This document shows, one piece after another, positions 26,234 through 35,185 of a stretch of DNA of 64,000 nt. A program made the translations under genes and the position numbers. Source of the DNA: Thiomicrorhabdus sp. (lineage in GTDB: Bacteria > Pseudomonadota > Gammaproteobacteria > Thiomicrospirales > Thiomicrospiraceae). The DNA lies in the NCBI RefSeq assembly GCF_963662555.1, contig NZ_OY759719.1, forward strand, positions 1,446,985 through 1,510,984, in the 5' to 3' direction. The notes below the pieces were generated by a model. It ran no database searches. It was given only the letters and a program-made list of their open reading frames with translations, and was not told the DNA's origin. The first letter of the stretch is position 1; each line of letters starts with the position of its first letter.

Positions 26234-27121
26234 TTAATGTTTTCTCTGGGCAATATAGTCTATTAATTGAGTTAAAAAAGGACTGTTAAAGTTTAGTTCT
26301 TTTACGATGTTTTTGGCTTCAGAGATGAGTGAATCTCGGTATGCTTTAGCCTGTTCAAGCCCCAGTAGTTTTGGGTAAGTTGATTTATCAAGTTGTAAAT
26401 CACTGCCTTGCGGTTTGCCAAGAGTTTCAGTGTTACCCTCGATATCTAAAATATCATCCTGAACTTGAAAAGCCAAACCAATTAATTCTCCCAATTTTTG
26501 CAGGCCTGGTTTGATTTGTTGGTATTGCTCTGATTGCACCGCACCAAGCAATAAAGCACATTGAATCAGTGCTCCGGTTTTTAAACCATGCAGATTTTTA
26601 AGTTGCTCGGTTGAGATTGACTTACCTTCCGATTCTATATCTAACACTTGGCCACCAATCATTCCAAGCGGGCCGCTGGCTTTACTTAATAAAGAGATCA
26701 TTTCTAAGGCATGTTTGGCTTGTAACAGTGAGTCTTCACTTAATATTTGAAATGCTAAGGTTTGCTGCGCATCGCCCACTAAAATGGCAGTAGCTTCATC
26801 ATATTTAATATGGCAAGTTGGTTGTCCACGACGTAAATCATCATTATCCATTGCGGGTAAATCGTCATGAACTAATGAGTAACTATGTATCAGTTCAATG
26901 GCACAGGCGGCACTATCGATTTGATTCAATGGAATACCAAGGGCGTCAGCAACAGCATAACTTAAAGCAGGGCGTAAACGTTTACCTTGATTTAGCGTTG
27001 CGTATTGAATGGCTTCAAATAAGCTTTGGTTAGAGTTAATTTGAGGTTTACAAAAATAAGACAGGTTTTTTATTAGAGCTTGATTTACTCGGTCTTGAAA
27101 AAAAGTAAGTTGAGTTTGCAA
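26234..27121 (-). CDS. ispA: Farnesyl diphosphate synthase
   Basis: Condenses isopentenyl diphosphate with dimethylallyl and geranyl diphosphate to farnesyl diphosphate for quinone and undecaprenyl synthesis. The length of 295 residues is typical. The first Asp-rich motif is DDLPAMDNDDLRRG (about 87-100), and the second is QVQDDILDIEG (about 218-228). The upstream GKRLRPAL segment binds the allylic diphosphate. Its start lies only about 13 bp from the terminator of the peroxiredoxin gene, so its promoter must overlap or lie close to that hairpin. A near copy of the palindrome (26501-26510) is in frame and encodes PGL. Confidence 0.93.
   Translation of the reverse strand: MQTQLTFFQDRVNQALIKNLSYFCKPQINSNQSLFEAIQYATLNQGKRLRPALSYAVADALGIPLNQIDSAACAIELIHSYSLVHDDLPAMDNDDLRRGQPTCHIKYDEATAILVGDAQQTLAFQILSEDSLLQAKHALEMISLLSKASGPLGMIGGQVLDIESEGKSISTEQLKNLHGLKTGALIQCALLLGAVQSEQYQQIKPGLQKLGELIGLAFQVQDDILDIEGNTETLGKPQGSDLQLDKSTYPKLLGLEQAKAYRDSLISEAKNIVKELNFNSPFLTQLIDYIAQRKH
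26501..26510. repeat. Near copy of the palindrome in ispA
   Basis: CAGGCCTGGT retains 10 of 12 bases; the left arm begins GC rather than AC. It encodes Pro-Gly-Leu on the minus strand. Confidence 0.65.
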
Positions 27122-27133
27122 AAGTTTTCTCCA

Positions 27134-27166
27134 TAAAAAAAGCCGTCTATTGACGGCCTCTTTTTA
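27134..27166 (-). terminator. Terminator of the peroxiredoxin gene
   Basis: Hairpin GCCGTC-TATT-GACGGC with an A-run at 27135-27141, which is a T-run on the minus strand. It lies directly before the ispA start. Confidence 0.85.
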
Positions 27167-27167
27167 G

Positions 27168-27203
27168 AGTGTGATTGAAGTCTTTAAAGAAAACAATCAC
27201 ACT
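27168..27203. other. Hairpin between peroxiredoxin and ispA genes
   Basis: Arms AGTGTGATTG and CAATCACACT enclose a 16-base loop that contains the palindrome TCTTTAAAGA. It stands next to the terminator and may be a 3'-UTR stabilising structure or an operator. Confidence 0.55.
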
Positions 27204-27292
27204 TTGAGTGCGATAAATATTGTAGCTATTTTAACGGTTAATTGAGTTTAAATAAACTCATTAAGGCCGTTGCTAACATTTATCTCAACGAA

Positions 27293-27895
27293 TTATAGTT
27301 CGTCAGAATGCTCACTTAGGTACTCAGCAACACCGTCTGGAGTATCTTTCATTCCAGCATCACCTTTGTTCCAACCAGCAGGACAAACTTCACCAACTTC
27401 TTCATGGAACTGAAGTGCTTCAACCATACGAACCATTTCATCAACGTTACGACCTAGAGGAAGATCGTTAACTACTTGGTGACGAACAACACCGTCAGTG
27501 TCAATTAAGAATGCACCACGAAGTGCTACGTTACCTGGGTGAACAATGCCGTATGCTTCCATAATAGAACCACCTAAGTCAGCAACTAGAGGGAACTTAA
27601 CTGGACCAAGACCACCTTGGTTTACTGGAGTATTACGCCAAGCGTTATGAGTGAACTGAGAATCAACAGAAATACCAACTACTTCAGTACCTAGTTCTTT
27701 AAATCTTTCAACACGGTGATCAAATGCTAAGATTTCAGAAGGACAAACAAAAGTAAAATCTAGCGGATAGAAAAACACAACTGCGTATTTACCAGCAATG
27801 TGGCTTTTTAGGTTAAAGTCATCAACAATAGAACCGTCTGCTAAGACTGCTGCTGAAGTAAAATCTGGAGCCTGTTTTGTTACAAGAACTGACAT
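27293..27895 (-). CDS. Typical 2-Cys peroxiredoxin (AhpC/TSA family)
   Basis: Reduces hydrogen peroxide and organic hydroperoxides with thioredoxin-type reductants. The product is 200 residues. The peroxidatic Cys lies in FYPLDFTFVCPSEILAF, and the resolving Cys in EVCPAGWNKG near the C-terminus, both with normal context. I chose the ATG at 27895 because AAGG lies nine bases before it, while that same AAGG directly abuts the ATG three codons upstream (27904). MSVLVTKQAPDF is also the common family start. It is transcribed toward ispA but ends at its own terminator. Confidence 0.93.
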   Translation of the reverse strand: MSVLVTKQAPDFTSAAVLADGSIVDDFNLKSHIAGKYAVVFFYPLDFTFVCPSEILAFDHRVERFKELGTEVVGISVDSQFTHNAWRNTPVNQGGLGPVKFPLVADLGGSIMEAYGIVHPGNVALRGAFLIDTDGVVRHQVVNDLPLGRNVDEMVRMVEALQFHEEVGEVCPAGWNKGDAGMKDTPDGVAEYLSEHSDEL

Positions 27896-27999
27896 AGTTT
27901 TCATCCTTATTTAAGTAAATGATTCTGATTAAATTAACTGAAATAGTATAGTCAATTACGGTGGCTTATTCTAGTGAATAACCAACAATTTTGTTTTTT

Positions 28000-28011
28000 A
28001 CCAGGCCTGTA
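28000..28011. repeat. Damaged palindrome upstream of the peroxiredoxin gene
   Basis: ACCAGGCCTGTAAAAA with TTTTT on the left: one G is missing from the right arm, but the outer TTTTTAC/GTAAAAA arms still pair. It lies between divergent genes, where a terminator is not expected. Confidence 0.7.
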
Positions 28012-28198
28012 AAAAGGTTTGATTCAAGTTTGTCTTCAAACAAAGAGAATTCATTGCATTAAAGCTTTGAGATTAGCTGGCCGATAAAGTTATTGATAAG
28101 ATAAAAAATGACTCATTCTTTTTTTAGGAATTTGTGTAATGATTTATTTTTAAGTTGTAATACTTTGTTACGTTTCAATTTTTGATTAGGTATATTTT

Positions 28199-28831
28199 AT
28201 GTTTATTGTTTACAGCCCTGAAGGGCAGAGCTTTATTGGTGCATTGCAAAACTTACCTGCACTAAAAGTTGATCCTGCTAAACGTATAAATAGAATTGAA
28301 GAGACAGAGCTTGAAGGCTTAAAAGTTGATATTAAAAATCGTCAAGATAGTAGTAAAAAAGAAAATAGTGCTTTAAATGCCTATAAGGTAAATCAACAAA
28401 GCTCACAGCGAAAAATTATCGTTAAAGTTGCTGAAATAATGAGTTCCCCAGTGATTACGGTAGAAAGTAATAGCTCGTTAGAAGAAGCTTGGCTTTTAAT
28501 GCAAAAACACAAGATTAAACATTTGCCAGTTTTAAATAATGGTGAATTGGTTGCTATGTGTTCACAAGCTAATTTATTAACAAGAATGATTGTGAGTTCG
28601 TCTGGTGAGTTGGAAGGCGTTAAACCTGAAAAGGTAAGTGATGTCATGAAGCCAGAGGTAATTACTACTTCTCATGAAACAGATATTAGGCATATTGCTT
28701 TAGCGTTAACTGAGTATCAAATTGATGTATTGGTAATTATGAATGAATATCAAAAGATCTTAGGTATTGTTACTGAGAGTGATTTAATCAGTCGTTTAGC
28801 CCAAGAACCTCCCATCGAACTTTATACTTAA
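28199..28831 (+). CDS. CBS-domain pair protein
   Basis: A 210-residue cytoplasmic protein. The N-terminal 75 residues are not recognised and contain a Lys/Gln-rich linker. Two CBS domains follow: the first from VAEIMSSPVITVESNSSLEE to NLLTRMIV, the second from VSDVMKPEVITTSHETDI to LGIVTESDLISRL. Such pairs bind adenine nucleotides or SAM and act as energy or ligand sensors; the ligand here is unknown. It is a single gene with its own start after an AT-rich leader, convergent with nadB across an insert-bearing palindrome. Confidence 0.88.
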   Translation: MFIVYSPEGQSFIGALQNLPALKVDPAKRINRIEETELEGLKVDIKNRQDSSKKENSALNAYKVNQQSSQRKIIVKVAEIMSSPVITVESNSSLEEAWLLMQKHKIKHLPVLNNGELVAMCSQANLLTRMIVSSSGELEGVKPEKVSDVMKPEVITTSHETDIRHIALALTEYQIDVLVIMNEYQKILGIVTESDLISRLAQEPPIELYT

Positions 28832-28878
28832 TTTAACTTGTGTAATTTTAAATTTGGATTTTCAAATTGCATTTTTTT

Positions 28879-28926
28879 CAAATTTACCAGGCCTTTATAC
28901 CCCCCTTGCGGGGTGTGGTAAATTTG
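28879..28926. terminator. Insert-bearing palindrome between the CBS gene and nadB
   Basis: The left arm CAAATTTACCAGGCCT (28879-28894) and right arm TGGTAAATTTG (28916-28926) belong to one palindrome, split by about 21 bases that hold their own hairpin (CCCC-CCTTG-CGGGG). Outer TTCAAATTTACCA pairs fully with TGGTAAATTTGAA. It lies between convergent genes, so a bidirectional terminator role is likely. The insert shares ACCCCGCAAG (minus strand, 28905-28914) with the variant at 62599. Confidence 0.8.
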
Positions 28927-28962
28927 AATTTTATTGTGAGGTATTGATGAAGCTAATATTGA

Positions 28963-30588
28963 TTAATTCGTTTTGGGTTTTAAGATAGTTGGTTTGGGTA
29001 TTTTATGAATATGCGGGTAGTCTAAGTTATAGTGCAAACCACGGCTTTCTTTACGGCGTTGAGCACTGATTACCATCAGCTCGGCAACCAGCACTAAGTT
29101 TCTTAGTTCTAGTAAGTCACGCGTTAAAGTATGTTGATGGTAATATTCATCGACTTCTTTTTGTAAGTTTTTAATACGTTGACGAGCACGTTTTAAGCGT
29201 TTATTAGTTCTAACGATGCCGACATAATCCCACATAACTCGGCGAAGTTCATCCCAATCATGGCTTACTAAAACTTTTTCTTTTGGTTCAGTTGTACCGC
29301 TGCTATCCCACGGTCTTACCGGTTCGCGGGTAAACTCGTGAGTTGCAAACTCCTTACTAATGCTTTTTTGTGCCATCTTGGCAAAAACCAAACCTTCCGC
29401 TAAAGAATTACTGGCTAAACGGTTGGCTCCATGCAGTCCTGTGTAGGCGGTTTCACCTATGGCATATAAACCGTTTAAATTGGTTTTACCTTCTAAGTCA
29501 GTTACAACTCCGCCACAAGTATAGTGAGCCGCTGGCACAACCGGTATTTGTTCTTTAGTGATATCTATCCCCACTTTTTTACAACGTTCGTAAATAGTTG
29601 GGAAATGGTTTTGAATGAATTCAGCGGGTTGATGTGTGATGTCTAAATACACACAATCAATACCATGAATTTTCATCTCTTGGTCAATAGCTCGAGCCAC
29701 AATATCTCTAGGAGCTAAATCGGCTCTTTCATCGTATTTATGCATAAACGCTTCACCATTTGGCAAACGAAGAATTCCTCCTTCACCACGAACCGCTTCA
29801 CTAATTAAAAAAGAGCGGTCTTTAGGATGAAACAGACATGTTGGATGAAATTGATTAAATTCCATATTACCAACATTACAGCCAGCACGCCAAGCCATAG
29901 CAATTCCGTCACCCGTTGAGGTATCAGGATTGCTGGTATATAAGTAGGCTTTGCTGGCACCTCCAGTGGCTAAAACGGTAAACAGAGATGAGATGGTGTA
30001 AATACTGTTATCTTCTTGGTTGAGTACATAAGCCCCAATGCAACGATTACGTTTTTGATTTTTGATTAAATCAATAGTCATGTGATCTGGTAGTAATCTA
30101 ATATTTTTATGACTTTTAACCTTATCAATTAAGGTCTTTAATACCGATTGTCCAGTATGGTCCGCAGCGTGAATCACTCGTCTGTGGCTGTGACCGCCTT
30201 CTTGGGTAAGATGAAATGGAAACTCATTTTTTGACTTATCTTGATCATTGTTTTCAATGTGATCAATACTAAAAGGTACGCCAAGCTCAATCAGTTCTTG
30301 AATAGATTCGGCGGCATGAGATGCCACAATCGCTACCGCTTTAGGGTCACTTAATCCCGCACCTGCATTTTGAGTGTCTTCTATATGAGCTTGTATGCTA
30401 TCAAATGGGCCTAAAACGCCAGCAATACCACCTTGTGCATAATTGGTACTGCCTTCTGATAGTGAGCCTTTGGCTAGAATCGTAATGCGGTGTTCTTCAG
30501 CCAGTTTTAAAGCAATGGAGAGTCCTGCAATACCGCTTCCAATAACAAGGATGTCAGTATCATGATTTGAGCTATTTTCTGAAAACAA
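28963..30588 (-). CDS. nadB: L-aspartate oxidase
   Basis: Flavoenzyme that oxidises L-aspartate to iminoaspartate, the first step of de novo NAD synthesis. At 541 residues it matches E. coli (540). The FAD dinucleotide motif is DILVIGSGIAGLSIALKLAE at residues 12-31. Active-site segments are STNYAQGGIAGV, FNQFHPTCLF, SEAVRGEGGIL, AARAID-like VARAIDQEM, HYTCGGV and GETAYTGLHGANRLASNSL. Its divergent neighbour is rseC; the usual rpoE-rseA-rseB block between the two is absent. Confidence 0.96.
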   Translation of the reverse strand: MFSENSSNHDTDILVIGSGIAGLSIALKLAEEHRITILAKGSLSEGSTNYAQGGIAGVLGPFDSIQAHIEDTQNAGAGLSDPKAVAIVASHAAESIQELIELGVPFSIDHIENNDQDKSKNEFPFHLTQEGGHSHRRVIHAADHTGQSVLKTLIDKVKSHKNIRLLPDHMTIDLIKNQKRNRCIGAYVLNQEDNSIYTISSLFTVLATGGASKAYLYTSNPDTSTGDGIAMAWRAGCNVGNMEFNQFHPTCLFHPKDRSFLISEAVRGEGGILRLPNGEAFMHKYDERADLAPRDIVARAIDQEMKIHGIDCVYLDITHQPAEFIQNHFPTIYERCKKVGIDITKEQIPVVPAAHYTCGGVVTDLEGKTNLNGLYAIGETAYTGLHGANRLASNSLAEGLVFAKMAQKSISKEFATHEFTREPVRPWDSSGTTEPKEKVLVSHDWDELRRVMWDYVGIVRTNKRLKRARQRIKNLQKEVDEYYHQHTLTRDLLELRNLVLVAELMVISAQRRKESRGLHYNLDYPHIHKIPKPTILKPKTN

Positions 30589-30994
30589 ATTTATTCCTTA
30601 AGTAAGTAATATGCAGGAGTTAAGAGCTAAGCCAAAAGTCTAGATTTTTAAATGTAGGGTTACGTTTTTTATTAGTCATTTTTTATCTACTAAACATAAC
30701 ATTTATTTTTACTTCACTTATTATACTGGGCTGTAGAGTGATCTAAAAAAGATATTTTACTCAAACATTATAAAATACCGTTGTTAATGCTCATACAATG
30801 AACTTTACTTTAAAAATGAAAATCTCTGCATTCATCTTTTGTAAGGCTCTTTTATGATTAGGATTTCACATAATATTGAAACTTGAGGTAATATTCCTTA
30901 AATTAAGTATAAAGTGTTCAAGTAAAGCGGGTGCTAGATTTGTACAATATTTGCCAATAGAAGAGATCATTTAAAAAAGGACTAGAATAAACTA
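30589..30994. other. Spacer between nadB and rseC
   Basis: 406 bp, very AT-rich, with no credible ORF on either strand. In many gammaproteobacteria rpoE, rseA and rseB lie here. I see no remnant of them. A GAACTT at about 30800 resembles a sigma-E -35 box but lacks a good -10 partner. Confidence 0.6.
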
Positions 30995-31474
30995 ATGGAA
31001 AATCAAACTGGCCGAATATTGCGAGAGCAAGGCGTTGTGGTTGCCATTGAGGGGCAAGAGGTTTTAGTAGAAACCCAAAGAACAACTGGATGTTCGGGGT
31101 GTGCTTCTGCATCTGGCTGCGGTACTTCGGCCTTATCTAAGTTGTTTTCTGGTACCAGTAAAAAACCGATTAGAGTAAAGAAAAGCCTTTCCTGCCAAGT
31201 TGGAGACTCTGTTGAGTTAGTATTGGATGAGTCACGATTGCTCCAACATTCATTTATGGCTTATGGTTTACCATTAATTGGACTATTTGTTTTTTCAATT
31301 ACCTTTTCAAGCCTAGCTGTGCATGTTTTGCAGCTACCTGGTCAAGCAGATTTAGCGGCAATTTTAGGCGGTGCGTTTGGATTATATTGTGGTTGGTGGA
31401 TAACCCGTAAAATCTATAAGCCTGTTATGCCGGAGTTAAGTAAAGTCTTAGAGCCTTCGCAAGCTGTTATTTGA
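30995..31474 (+). CDS. rseC: SoxR-reducing/RseC-family protein
   Basis: A 159-residue inner-membrane protein of the RseC/MucC family, linked to sigma-E regulation and, as RsxC-partner RseC, to SoxR reduction. A soluble N-terminal part with the Cys motif TTGCSGCASASGCGTS (about residues 30-45) is followed by two transmembrane helices (about 84-105 and 113-133) with a short loop. The order rseC, degP-like protease, lepA is the conserved one, but rpoE, rseA and rseB are missing upstream. So either the sigma-E genes sit elsewhere in this genome or rseC works without them. Confidence 0.9.
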   Translation: MENQTGRILREQGVVVAIEGQEVLVETQRTTGCSGCASASGCGTSALSKLFSGTSKKPIRVKKSLSCQVGDSVELVLDESRLLQHSFMAYGLPLIGLFVFSITFSSLAVHVLQLPGQADLAAILGGAFGLYCGWWITRKIYKPVMPELSKVLEPSQAVI

Positions 31475-31640
31475 TTTTAATAAAGTAGGGTTTGCTTGAT
31501 TGATTTAGATTCATTATAGGTTTTCTTAGCGGCCTGATATGTATAGCAATGAGTTTTAACAACAATAGGTCTTAAATAATAGGTTTTAATAATTTAAGTG
31601 ATGCAGCTTTTAAAAGATGCTTATAGGGAGTCATTTAACT

Positions 31641-33089
31641 ATGAAAAAAACATCCATATTTTTTAGTGTCATTATCAGTGCCTGGATGGTGTTTCAGCCA
31701 GTTACCAGTTTTGCCGCTAGTCCTAATAAATACGGCTTGCCTGATTTTAGTCAGTTAGTCGCCGATACGAATCAAAGTGTTGTTAATATCAGCACAACCA
31801 AAAAAATTGATCGTCAAGCTATGGCAGAACAATTTAAGGGGATGCCAGAAGAGATGTTACGTCATTTCTTTGGTTTGCCGCAGTTTAGAAACGATCCAAA
31901 TGGAAACCCGAACCCGAACTCAGACCCTAAAAAAGCTCCAAAGCAAGAAACTCATTCATTAGGTTCAGGTTTTATTATTAGTGAAGATGGCTATATTTTA
32001 ACTAATAACCATGTCATAGATGGTGCCGACGAAATTATCGTTAGAATGCGTAATCGCCAAGAGTTAAAAGCTAAAGTGATTGGTACAGACCCTCGTACAG
32101 ATGTGGCTCTAATTAAAATTGATGCACATAATTTACCTTTTGCCAAAATTGGTAAATCAAGTGACCTAAAAGTAGGGCAGTGGGTATTGGCTATAGGTGA
32201 ACCATTTGGTTTAGATTTTACAGCTACACACGGAATTATTAGTGCTTTAGGACGTGCTTTACCAGAAGATACTTATGTTCCTTTTATTCAGTCTGATGTT
32301 CCGATTAATCCAGGTAACTCAGGTGGGCCGCTGTTTAATTTAAATGGTGAGGTCGTTGGTATTAATTCACAAATTTACAGCAAAACAGGCGGTTCCATGG
32401 GGCTGTCATTTTCAATTCCAATTGATATTGCTATGAATGTGGTGAATCAGTTAAAGACCAACGGTAAAGTTGCACGTGGTTATTTAGGTGTGCAAATTCA
32501 AGAAGTCACTAATGATTTAGCCCAGTCTTTTGGCTTGTCTAAACCTGAAGGTGCCTTGGTAGGGCAAACTTATCCAGATACGGCTGCCGCTAAAGCGGGT
32601 ATTCAACCAGGTGATATTATTCTTGAATTTGATGGTAAACCAATTAAAAAATCTGCGGATTTACCGCCGATAGTTGGTATGACATCGCTAAAAAAATCAG
32701 TAAAAGTGAAAGTGTTACGCCAAGGTAAAACAATCTATTTTACAGTGCATTTAAACTCACTTGATCAAGCTGAAGAGTACACACAAAACTCAAAAGCTCA
32801 ACCTGATAAAAATAACCGTTTAGGTGCTCTTGTTAAAGAGTTGGATAGTGAATCACTTAAAGCTCTCAATTTACCGTTTGGAGTTATGGTTACTGATGTT
32901 CTAGGTGGAGCGGCAGAAAAAGCAGGTTTGCGCAGTGGTGATATTATTGTCACTATTGATTTTAAACCAGTTAAAAGTATAAAAGGTTTGAAAAAATTAA
33001 TGAAAACCTTGCCAAAAAATCGTTCTTTACCGGTACGAGTTGTTCGTAATAAACGTTCATTGTTCTTACCGTTAGTACTAGATAAGTAA
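31641..33089 (+). CDS. degP: Periplasmic serine protease DegP/MucD (Do family)
   Basis: Periplasmic protease and chaperone for misfolded envelope proteins. The product is 482 residues with a signal peptide (about 1-24, cleavage near SFA-AS). The catalytic triad is His in LTNNHVIDGADE, Asp in DPRTDVALIKID and Ser in GNSGGPLF. Two PDZ domains follow, the first around ARGYLGVQIQEV and AAKAGIQPGDIILEFDG, the second around AAEKAGLRSGDIIVTIDF. I chose ATG 31641, ten bases after AGGGAG, over the in-frame ATG at 31617, which lacks a site and would spoil the signal peptide. It lies between rseC and lepA, as in Pseudomonas mucD. Confidence 0.95.
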   Translation: MKKTSIFFSVIISAWMVFQPVTSFAASPNKYGLPDFSQLVADTNQSVVNISTTKKIDRQAMAEQFKGMPEEMLRHFFGLPQFRNDPNGNPNPNSDPKKAPKQETHSLGSGFIISEDGYILTNNHVIDGADEIIVRMRNRQELKAKVIGTDPRTDVALIKIDAHNLPFAKIGKSSDLKVGQWVLAIGEPFGLDFTATHGIISALGRALPEDTYVPFIQSDVPINPGNSGGPLFNLNGEVVGINSQIYSKTGGSMGLSFSIPIDIAMNVVNQLKTNGKVARGYLGVQIQEVTNDLAQSFGLSKPEGALVGQTYPDTAAAKAGIQPGDIILEFDGKPIKKSADLPPIVGMTSLKKSVKVKVLRQGKTIYFTVHLNSLDQAEEYTQNSKAQPDKNNRLGALVKELDSESLKALNLPFGVMVTDVLGGAAEKAGLRSGDIIVTIDFKPVKSIKGLKKLMKTLPKNRSLPVRVVRNKRSLFLPLVLDK

Positions 33090-33285
33090 CTTTTTAAAGG
33101 GTTATAAAATACAAATAAATAAAACGGCAGGGTATTTAGCTTTAAATTTAGATTAAGCAAATGAATCAAGGTGATTTATCAATGCGAAATTGCTTTAATT
33201 AGCGTAAAATATCCGCCATTCATTGGTAACCAGAACAGCGTTGTTTACATCTTTTAAAAAATTAGGTAGATAATTGTTGTTTAAG

Positions 33286-33310
33286 AAGGGGCTGTGGCCC
33301 CTTTTTTTTA
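33286..33310 (+). terminator. Hairpin terminator upstream of lepA
   Basis: AAGGGGC-TGTG-GCCCCTT followed by a long T-run, 68 bp before the lepA start. It probably ends the degP transcript, about 200 bases after its stop; it could also attenuate a lepA leader. Confidence 0.85.
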
Positions 33311-33377
33311 TATTTTTTATTTCATTTGCTTAAAGATTTGAAGCAGGTGAAACGTTTATCATTAAGTTGGAGCTTAA

Positions 33378-35183
33378 ATGTCAGACAGTTTAAAACATAT
33401 TCGAAATTTTTCGATTATTGCGCACATTGACCACGGTAAATCGACCATTGCAGATCGTTTTATTCACTTATGTGGTGGCTTAACTGATCGTGAGATGCAA
33501 GCTCAAGTTCTAGATTCGATGGATATCGAAAAAGAACGCGGCATTACTATTAAGGCACAAAGTGTCACCTTAAACTACAAGGCTGATAATGGTGAGACCT
33601 ATCAATTAAACTTTATCGATACTCCAGGCCACGTTGACTTCTCTTATGAAGTTTCTCGTTCTTTAGCGGCATGTGAAGGTGCTTTGCTAGTGGTTGATGC
33701 TTCTCAGGGTGTAGAGGCTCAAACTGTAGCTAACTGTTACACCGCTATTGAGCAAGGTTTAGAAGTTTTGGTTGTTCTTAATAAAATTGATTTGCCAGCT
33801 GCCGACCCTGATCGTGTTATTGAAGAGATTGAAGAAATTATTGGTGTTGAAGCTGTCGATGCCGTTCATGCTAGTGCAAAATCGGGTATTGGTATTCGTG
33901 AAACATTAGAAGATATTGTTTTAAAGATTCCGCCGCCAGAAGGTGATACCGATGCTCCTCTAAAAGCTTTAATTATCGATTCTTGGTTTGATAACTATTT
34001 AGGTGTTGTCTCTTTAGTAAGAGTGATAGATGGCAAAATTGGTAAAAAAACCAAGATGAAAGTGATGTCAACTAAAGAGGAATATTTGGTTGATGATGTT
34101 GGTATCTTTACGCCAAAAAGAACCTCAAAGCCCTTTTTATCTGCGGGTGAAGTAGGTTACGTTATCTCGGGTATTAAAGATATCGACGGAGCACCTGTTG
34201 GTGATACATTATGTGATGCTGCACGTGAAGATGTAGAAGCTCTTCCTGGTTTTAAACCAGCACAGCCACGCGTTTTTGCAGGCTTGTTCCCTGTGACTTC
34301 TGAGCAATATGAAGACCTACGAGAAGCACTACGTAAACTACGTTTAAATGATGCGGCTTTGCACTTTGAACCAGAAACCTCAGAAGCATTAGGTTTTGGT
34401 TTCCGTTGTGGTTTCTTAGGCATGTTGCATATGGAAATCATTCAAGAGCGTCTTGAACGTGAATATGACATTGATCTGATTACAACTGCACCAACGGTTA
34501 TTTATGAAGTCTTAACCAAAGCAGGTAATGTTATTACTATTGATAACCCTTCAGAATTACCTGATGCAGGGCTTATTCAAGAAATTCGTGAACCGATTAT
34601 TCAGGCGAATATCTTGGTGCCAAATGAGTATGTTGGTGCGGTAATGAAACTGTGCATTGAAAAACGTGGTGTGCAAAAAGACATGCAATATTCAGGTGGT
34701 CAAGTATCAATTAATTATGAGCTACCGCTTAATGAAGTGGTGCTAGATTTCTTTGACCGCTTAAAATCATGCAGCCGTGGTTACGCCTCGATGGATTATG
34801 AATTTAAGCGTTTCCAAGCCGATGACTTGACTCGTATTGATTTCATGATTAATAGCGAAAAGGTCGATGCTTTGGCCTTAATTGCACACAGAAGTTTTGC
34901 GGTACAAAGAGGTAAAGTCATCATTGAAAAATTACGTGAAGTCATTCCGCGTCAAATGTTTGATGTTGCCATTCAAGCGGCGATTGGCGGTAAAATTATT
35001 GGCCGTTCAAATGTTAAAGCCCTACGTAAAAACGTAACCGCTAAGTGTTATGGTGGTGATGTTTCACGTAAAAAGAAACTTCTGCAAAAGCAGAAAGAGG
35101 GTAAAAAACGCATGAAATCAATAGGTAGTGTAGAATTGCCACAGGAAGCCTTCTTGGCCATTTTAGACACAGGAGAGTCTTAA
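33378..35183 (+). CDS. lepA: Elongation factor 4 (LepA)
   Basis: Ribosome-associated GTPase (EF4) acting on stalled or back-translocating ribosomes. At 601 residues it matches the family (about 599). The GTPase motifs are G1 [11 protein letters not shown]3 DTPGHVDF and G4 NKIDLPAAD. The C-terminal EF4-specific domain is complete, with [18 protein letters not shown] near the end. An AGTTGGAG ribosome site precedes the ATG. lepB starts 2 bp after the stop, so the two are translationally coupled, and the run continues through rnc. Confidence 0.97.
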   Translation: MSDSLKHIRNFSIIAHIDHGKSTIADRFIHLCGGLTDREMQAQVLDSMDIEKERGITIKAQSVTLNYKADNGETYQLNFIDTPGHVDFSYEVSRSLAACEGALLVVDASQGVEAQTVANCYTAIEQGLEVLVVLNKIDLPAADPDRVIEEIEEIIGVEAVDAVHASAKSGIGIRETLEDIVLKIPPPEGDTDAPLKALIIDSWFDNYLGVVSLVRVIDGKIGKKTKMKVMSTKEEYLVDDVGIFTPKRTSKPFLSAGEVGYVISGIKDIDGAPVGDTLCDAAREDVEALPGFKPAQPRVFAGLFPVTSEQYEDLREALRKLRLNDAALHFEPETSEALGFGFRCGFLGMLHMEIIQERLEREYDIDLITTAPTVIYEVLTKAGNVITIDNPSELPDAGLIQEIREPIIQANILVPNEYVGAVMKLCIEKRGVQKDMQYSGGQVSINYELPLNEVVLDFFDRLKSCSRGYASMDYEFKRFQADDLTRIDFMINSEKVDALALIAHRSFAVQRGKVIIEKLREVIPRQMFDVAIQAAIGGKIIGRSNVKALRKNVTAKCYGGDVSRKKKLLQKQKEGKKRMKSIGSVELPQEAFLAILDTGES

Positions 35184-35185
35184 TT

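Noticed and set aside
30780-30900. GAACTT string resembling a sigma-E -35 element upstream of rseC
   Set aside because: No acceptable -10 element at 16-17 bp spacing; one six-base match in AT-rich DNA is expected by chance.
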